DNA of 64,000 bases, from NCBI GenBank assembly GCA_019925095.2, contig CM034415.1:8808833-8872832 (forward strand), in the 5' to 3' direction. The notes below the pieces were generated by a model. The model was not told where the DNA came from. It did no database searches and saw only the letters and a program-made list of their open reading frames with translations. This DNA is from Dendrolimus kikuchii (taxonomy: Eukaryota; Arthropoda; Insecta; Lepidoptera; Lasiocampidae). The translations under genes and the position numbers were made by a program. Below are positions 59,090 through 64,000 of this stretch, piece after piece; the first letter of the stretch is position 1; each line of letters starts with the position of its first letter.

Positions 59090-59380
59090 AAACGGTTATT
59101 TCTGTCCTAGATATTCTTTCACTGTATAATATGCTTTTTGTATTAAAAATGTCTGTGAATAGTAGATGATACCGGTAGACCGCGACGTACACGTCATGAT
59201 CGAATATCAGAAGTGTTTGAGAGGTCAGGTGAAAAGCATCTCAAATAAACTTGCACGTATGAAGAGGTTAATGAAAGTAGATGAAGCGAAAGTCATTTGT
59301 CAGGATCATTGCAAGTGGAGATGTCTTGTCCTGCCTACCCCCACAAGCAACTGGCGTGATAATACGCATGTATATTATTG

Positions 59381-59758
59381 TACTCTGCGCAATTAAATTT
59401 GTTTATTTTTTAAAGTTGACAATACCTCGTTTCTACGAAAATTGAACGACATAAATGAATCGTTTATTTCGGGCATTATTTACAAAGAACTTGAAGCGAA
59501 TTTACATAAAGCAGTTGACTTTTAATAACACTTTCTACTTCCCCCAATATTTTACCAACGCCGCCCTCTGCTGTATATCCACGCGATATAAGTAGGGTGG
59601 ACTTTATTTATTACTGTAATAAAGTGTACTAGTTTATGTCTGCGGTTCTGTCCGTGAATTCAGCATACAATTGTCATCATCTTCGTGATGTTCATATTTT
59701 CATAGATTATTATATTTTGCGTACTATCTGTGCAGTAATGAAATTTATTTGCATATTT
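59381..59758. other. Nothing recognised
   Basis: AT-rich, no exon. Confidence 0.4.
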
Positions 59759-60060
59759 TTTTTATTGCAGGAGTTCAGCAGACAGGTAGACGGCCCACTT
59801 GATGGAAAGCGGTTACCATCGCCTATAGACATTTGCAACACCAAAGCTACTAATGCGCTGCTGTTCGGGGACTGGAACCTGGTCACTAATGCCGGAACTA
59901 ATCAAGGTTTTTATGGCGGCATACTCTAGAGTCTAGACTAAGGGTGGTAGCCACCGAGTCGGGTTAATGCTCTACCACCTGGCTGTGGGTTGTTTTGTCG
60001 CCTCTTATGACAGGCCGCCCTGCCGCAGGAAATTTCTTTCCCCGTTACTGCACGGATAAA
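59759..60060 (-). repeat. SINE-1, near full length
   Basis: TTTTTATTGCAGGAGTTCAG to GTTACTGCACGGATAAAA. Confidence 0.9.
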
Positions 60061-60250
60061 ATTTATTAACACGAATGATTTCGGGCAATGAGTTGAACAA
60101 CGGACAGCCTGCACATAGAAGGAGTCGCTGAATTGTTGTCGAGTATATCGTAAGCGATATCCGTCTGATCTAAGTACATTTTCTGTTACAAAAGGTTTAT
60201 AAAAGATTTTGAAGTGAAACTTCTATATAGACGAGGAGTATTAAGATTTT
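60061..60250 (-). repeat. LINE H-like RT C-terminal fragment
   Basis: CGAATGATTTCGGGCAATGAG and GAACAACGGACAGCCTGCAC read antisense as a (V)QAVR(L)FNSLPEIIR-type motif with shifts. Confidence 0.55.
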
Positions 60251-60599
60251 TCTGACGCGAAAGTGCGTTACGGCTGCGTGGGGGGGCGGCATAATTTTAG
60301 AGTAGACTATGGATTTTTTTTTGGTTCCGGATCGAATTCAGTTTTTTGTTTGATAAAATAAAATATGTTCAAATAAAAAATGCATTCATTAAAATGTACC
60401 TAACCTAATCAAATCATAATTTGCAGATAACCTGCGAAAAATTGAAATGTATGCTGGGACACATAGTAGAAGTGAAATTTCAACGGACAAGTGGAAAAAC
60501 GAATGGCAACGGACAAGTGGAAAAACGAATCGCAATCCACCCAATCCACTTGTCCGTTGAAGTTTATTGAGTCAGCAGGGTCCAATCTAAGTAAAACTA
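60251..60599. other. Nothing recognised
   Basis: A 25-bp direct repeat (CAACGGACAAGTGGAAAAAC) at 60480 and 60508, with its complement at 60547. No gene. Confidence 0.45.
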
Positions 60600-60710
60600 C
60601 ATACATACATAACTTCACGCCAGTTCCCTTGCGGGGTAGGCATGAACAACAGAGTGCCATTTAAGCTTATTCTTACACACCTCACTTGCCTCTTTGACAG
60701 TAAGAGTAAG
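60600..60710 (-). repeat. LINE A, 3' end
   Basis: ACATACATACATAACTTCACG to CTCTTTGACAG. 11-bp TSD TAAGTAAAACT (60589-60599, 60711-60721). Confidence 0.92.
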
Positions 60711-61018
60711 TAAGTAAAACTGAAAGTCTTAAAACAAAATAATAATTAGAAATACTTTTTTGCTACAAAAAATATACTTAGATCCAAATGTCGCTTACGA
60801 TAAAATGGCCGTAAAGACTCGATGTAACACAGATAAATTTAATGACATGATAATAATGTCATATAATGACCAGGCAACATTATAAACCATAGATACAACT
60901 TACATATACATAAAACAGCCTGTGTTTTATGTCCGAAAAGACAAACAGTACAACGTCATTTCTTTGTGTAATTGTATGTATGTGACAGGTTATGTAACAA
61001 ATAATACTTTTTTTATTA
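60711..61018. other. AT-rich; nothing recognised
   Basis: GTCGCTTACGATAAAATGGC echoes 20125-20145. No gene. Confidence 0.4.
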
Positions 61019-61198
61019 CATACATACATACATAACTTCACGCCAGTTCCCTTGCGGGGTAGGCACGAACAACAGAGCGCCATTCAGGCTTATTCTTACA
61101 CACCTCATTTGCTTTGACATTCATAACTCTTGTCATGCACGCTCGTCTGTTCTTAAGGCTCCTGACATCACCTTCTGCTAGTACACGATCAATTATTA
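61019..61198 (-). repeat. LINE A, 3' end
   Basis: ATAC tail through GTACACGATCAATTA. Probable TSD TTTTATTA. Confidence 0.88.
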
Positions 61199-61224
61199 TT
61201 TTATTATATTCTAGAATACTGATT

Positions 61225-61285
61225 ACAGCGGCCGGGCGGCCTGTCGTAAATGACGACAAAGCAACCCACAGTCAGGTGGTAGGGG
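61225..61285 (+). repeat. SINE-1 fragment, 5' block
   Basis: GCGGCCGGGCGGCCTGTCGT to GTCAGGTGGTAGGGGCATG, followed by a GAAA microsatellite. Confidence 0.75.
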
Positions 61286-61492
61286 CATGTGAAAGAAAGA
61301 AAGAAAGAAAAAACGTTTATTTGGTCATCACACAACGAGACATATGGCGATGAATGAATTGTACGGTGATATATACCAAAAAGTCTCGCAATGGTACCAA
61401 ATAGGTGGAGTTCAGCATTTGCCAGGCAACAGGTGCCTGACGCTGGTTTTCAACTGCACCCAATGTGCTTGTCTAAACAGCTGCTTTTTAAC

Positions 61493-61630
61493 CGTGCAGG
61501 AACGGTGAAAGAATACAATTTGCTGCGACCGGGCGGCCTGTCGTAAGAGGCGGGAAAGAACCCACAGCCAGGTGGTAGGGTATTTGACCGTCTGGATGGC
61601 TACCACCCCTGGTCTAAAGTATTTCACCGG
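61493..61630 (+). repeat. SINE-1 5' half, 3'-truncated
   Basis: CGTGCAGGAACGGTGAAAG to CACCCCTGGTCTAAAGTATTTCA. The 3' half is replaced by the 61620-61781 candidate exon, an unusual truncation for a SINE. Confidence 0.85.
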
Positions 61631-61781
61631 GATCAGAGCAACGAAGCCGATGGGAACGATGACCCAAATGTTCACGGGGTACGGGGGGGTTCTCCCAATA
61701 CTTGCATCGTTTCAAGTTACAGGGGGAGCCTTCGTGATCCTGCGATACAAGAGAGGAAGATCCCCTTCACGTAATATTTGA
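61620..61781 (+). CDS. Candidate terminal exon, membrane-like C-terminus
   Basis: An open frame to a TGA at 61779-61781 reads MGTMTQMFTGYGGVLPILAS, then FVILRYKRGRSPSRNI. The GYGGVLPILASFQVTGGAFVI part is hydrophobic like a last transmembrane helix followed by basic residues. A possible acceptor GATCAG is at 61632-61637. GC-rich compared with its flanks. No family recognised and no partner exon found. It could equally be an unknown TE fragment. Confidence 0.3.
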   Translation, partial: YFTGIRATKPMGTMTQMFTGYGGVLPILASFQVTGGAFVILRYKRGRSPSRNI

Positions 61782-62149
61782 ATGCCCCCTTTTTGCGAGA
61801 AGGCGATATAACGCAGAATGCGCCTTACAAACAAGAATATGTAGAGAAGAGGTACATGAGCTACTAGGCAAGAAAAAGAGGGAAGTGTTTGTAAAATATG
61901 CGATTAAAGTAATAGAGACCGTGGTCATACGGTACTATATAATTAAATCTATTGTATCATTAACTATAAAGCATTATTTAAGAATATTATTTAATAGTTT
62001 ACAATATTTACAGAAGCTGTTTTCAAATATATGAAGATCAGTGTTGTTACTTGCCAACTCATTATAATATCAAATCAACTCATTATAACCATTTGTGATG
62101 AAGCCCTCGATATAGATATGTAAAATATGTTCATTGAATTGTGGGTGTA
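61782..62149. other. AT-rich; nothing recognised
   Basis: If 61620-61781 is a terminal exon this would be its 3' untranslated region. Confidence 0.35.
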
Positions 62150-62510
62150 TTTATTACCCGATAAAGTCACAAGGTGTTACAAGAATGGATAAGGTGAGAA
62201 ATGAGTACATAAGGGGATCTTTGAAAGTTGCACCTGTGACAGAAAAATTGAGAGGAAGAAGATTAAGTTGGTATGGACATATAATGAGGAGGGATGAAAG
62301 TCACGTGACAAAAAGAATGTTATACTACAAGATCGATGGGTACAAATTTAAAGGTAGACCAAAAAAAAGATGGATGGATAGTGTGAAGGATGACATGATG
62401 ATATGCGGTGTGACAGAAGAGGTATGTCAGAATAGAAGAGTGTGGAAGGAAAAGACATATTGTGCCGACCCCAAGTAATTGGGATATGGTGAAAGAAAAG
62501 AGAGAAAGTA
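62150..62510 (+). repeat. LINE E, RT C-terminus, intact frame
   Basis: 62134-62478 encodes RGRRLSWYGHIMRRDESHVT, GRPKKRWMDSVKDDMMICG and RRVWKEKTYCADPK. A third RTE-like family; degenerate copy at 22020-22290. Confidence 0.88.
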
Positions 62511-63074
62511 TTTTTATAAAAATAAAAAGATAAGTTAAATTGATTAAAACTTATTTATAAATGAAGTCGATTTTTATAACAACTCGAGTTGGTAACGCAT
62601 TAGGACATCACTAATTGATCAGTCAACGAGCTGACAAAATTAAAATAAATGCTTGGAAAGGGTATATAGTATTGTTACGACCGAGGTGCCGACAAATGTA
62701 GATTCACATCTGCATACCATAAAAGCACACTTTATTACCTTTCCGCATTTGGAGTTATTTTGTTTACTTTGTGTTTAAAATTTGTAATTAGAAAAAGCCC
62801 ATTGTGTATTGTGATCTTTAATGGCAGTCATTAGCCAGGTGTGTCGCACTAATTCTAATAAATTCGGTTTACGCGGTCGGGCAGCCATATTGTATCGGTC
62901 CAGTATAAAGCAATGGCCCAATGGAGAGATCGGCAGTCGAGCGATAACCAGCCGCGAGGCAAGACTTGTGTACATTCGATAATGTATTTAGTGACGGACT
63001 TTGCGCGTGTTATTGAATCGCGCATTACGTTTGCACTGACTGTGTTCAGTTATATTTATACCTGTGTTAAACGT

Positions 63075-63391
63075 GTTTTTTTTTTATTGCAGGAGATCAG
63101 CAGACCGGCAGACGGCCCACTTGATGGAAAGCGGTTACCATCGCCTATAGACATTTGCAACACCAAAGGTGCTACAAATGCGCTGCTGCTCTCTTAAGGG
63201 AGACTGGAACCTGGTCACTAATGCCGGAACACAACTCAAGGTTGCTATGGCGACATACTTTAGACTAGGGATGGTCGCCATCCAGTCGGGCAAATGCCCT
63301 ACCAACTGGCTGTGGGTTGTTAAGTCGCCTCTTACGACAGGCCGCCCCAACGCAGGCAATTGTATTCTTTCTCCGTTCCTGCACGGATACA
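63075..63391 (-). repeat. SINE-1, near full length, inside the LTR
   Basis: TTTTTTATTGCAGGAGATCA to CCTGCACGGATACAA. Confidence 0.92.
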
Positions 63392-63408
63392 ATACACGGT
63401 GTTTGTAT

Positions 63409-63490
63409 ACATACATACATACATAACTTCACGCCAGTTCCCTTGCGGGGTAGGCACGAACAACAGAGCGCCATTTAGGCTTATTCATTA
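63409..63490 (-). repeat. LINE A, 82-bp 3' end
   Basis: 11-bp TSD GGTGTTTGTAT (63398-63408, 63491-63501), made of LTR sequence. Confidence 0.93.
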
Positions 63491-63563
63491 GGTGTTTGTA
63501 TAGTTCTAATAAATTCTATAGTAATTCCAACGGCATTTTAATTCGAGTCCCGCACTCGTAACA

Positions 63564-64000
63564 GTATCACAAATGACTATTTTAACAAGCCTATAAATCT
63601 CGTATAAGCCGTATAACTTATGAATAATGGGCCACATATATAAACGGTGTTATATAAATACTTCTAGTTAAATATACAGTAATACGGACCCTTGTCAAGC
63701 GATTTGTCACAATTGGAAGCAAATCCACTCAAGTTCATACATTTATATTGGTCTGACAGACGGCTCAGCGGTTTGGTGGAAGGTTATTAAGTGCTCTTCG
63801 GGTTAGAAAGTGCTAAGTGCGTGTTGGTACTGTTGTACCGGTTAAAAGAATAGTCTTTTTAAAAAAAGATTTATTTATTAAACACGAAGGAGTACAACTT
63901 ATTTAATCAGAAAATGTAGGATAATAAAATATATGTCTAACTCTGAGGGTAGCGCGATCCGAACTGACTCGAACTGTGTGGAGCAGTCGGATGACAAGTA
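63564..64000. other. Right edge; nothing recognised
   Basis: AT-rich. The last ~70 bp are open on the minus strand (SDCSTQFESVRIALPSELD) ahead of AATAAATAAAT-type signals, so a minus-strand terminal exon is conceivable but unsupported. Confidence 0.3.

Larger units (their letters stand above)
57645..59153 (-). mobile_element. Composite insertion: LINE 3' end carrying a Penelope element and a SINE
   Basis: Bounded by TGTGAATAG (57636-57644, 59154-59162). It starts with AATAGAATAGAGTAACC, an antisense LINE tail, and encloses 57885-58745 (Penelope-like) and 58766-59089 (SINE-1). Confidence 0.75.
56217..59380 (+). repeat. LINE B, host of a nested TE stack
   Basis: Own sequence: 56217-56254, 56643-56926, 57505-57644 and 59154-59380. 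Pieces read [45 protein letters not shown], then SISNKLARMKRLMKVDEAKV, in the same order as the 6224-7062 copy. Three insertions, each with a readable TSD, separate them. Confidence 0.85.
62673..63563 (+). mobile_element. Solo LTR with nested SINE-1 and LINE A
   Basis: TGTTACGACC ... CTCGTAACA, bounded by GTAT (62669-62672, 63564-63567). LTR sequence is 62673-63074 plus 63491-63563. CAGTATAAAGC and TTCTAATAAATTC mark TATA-like and poly(A)-like sites. Confidence 0.9.

Overview
This is eukaryotic, AT-rich DNA packed with transposable elements. The spliced exons, the TE families (LINE 3' ends with GTAT tails, a mariner, Penelope-like and R1-like elements) and the repeat motifs point to an insect, most likely a moth or butterfly. 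That taxonomic call rests on recalled motifs and no search was run. No prokaryotic genes, rRNA, true tRNA gene or CRISPR array was seen.

The main host gene lies on the minus strand and covers about two thirds of the window (47384 down to 5624). Sixteen exons were found by reading splice sites by eye. They encode the internal part of a phospholipase C-epsilon-like protein: the end of a RasGEF (CDC25) domain (47211-47384), a long linker and EF-hand-like region, and the first part of the catalytic PLC X domain with the SSHNTYL motif (5624-5762). The fifteen exons from 39046 to 5624 join in phase and give 748 uninterrupted codons. At least one exon is missing between 47211 and 39046. The N-terminus and the rest of X, Y, C2 and RA domains are not in the window. 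A separate plus-strand exon at 700-850 has a WD40-repeat look. A weaker plus-strand candidate is at 61620-61781.

Nearly everything else is repeats. LINE A (RTE-like reverse transcriptase C-terminus, GTAT tail) is present at least 16 times, always 5'-truncated and often with 8-12 bp target-site duplications (TSDs). SINE-1 (about 310 bp) is present about 25 times; its last ~100 bp match the 3' end of a jockey/CR1-like LINE (LINE G, 31395-31910), which suggests that LINE mobilises it. Other elements: LTRs of one family (TGTTACGA...TCGTAACA) at five loci, four with exact 4-bp TSDs; a nearly intact mariner (26745-28533) with one stop codon and an inserted fragment encoding a PD-(D/E)XK-like domain; a Penelope-like element with a GIY-YIG domain (57885-58745) and two inverted-repeat Penelope relics; R1-like LINE ends; R4/Dong-like endonuclease remains; a six-unit 206-bp tandem array made from a LINE 3' end (10257-11488); and several small DNA transposons, including a hAT-type one with an 8-bp TSD (21366-21794).

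Layout: 1-5.6 kb, WD40-like exon, minisatellite, LINE A and a Penelope hairpin. 5.6-15.8 kb, catalytic and EF-like exons. 15.8-30.5 kb, TE-rich introns, an LTR pair and the mariner. 30.5-34.6 kb, a dense cluster of eight exons. 34.6-47.4 kb, long TE-filled introns with two exons. 47.4-64 kb, repeats only apart from weak candidates, with a deeply nested TE stack at 55.1-59.4 kb. No new biochemical system is evident. The most unusual points are the retroelement insertions abutting splice donors, the LINE-derived tandem array, the Penelope inverted-repeat insertions and the paired ~665-bp poly(A) retroposons.
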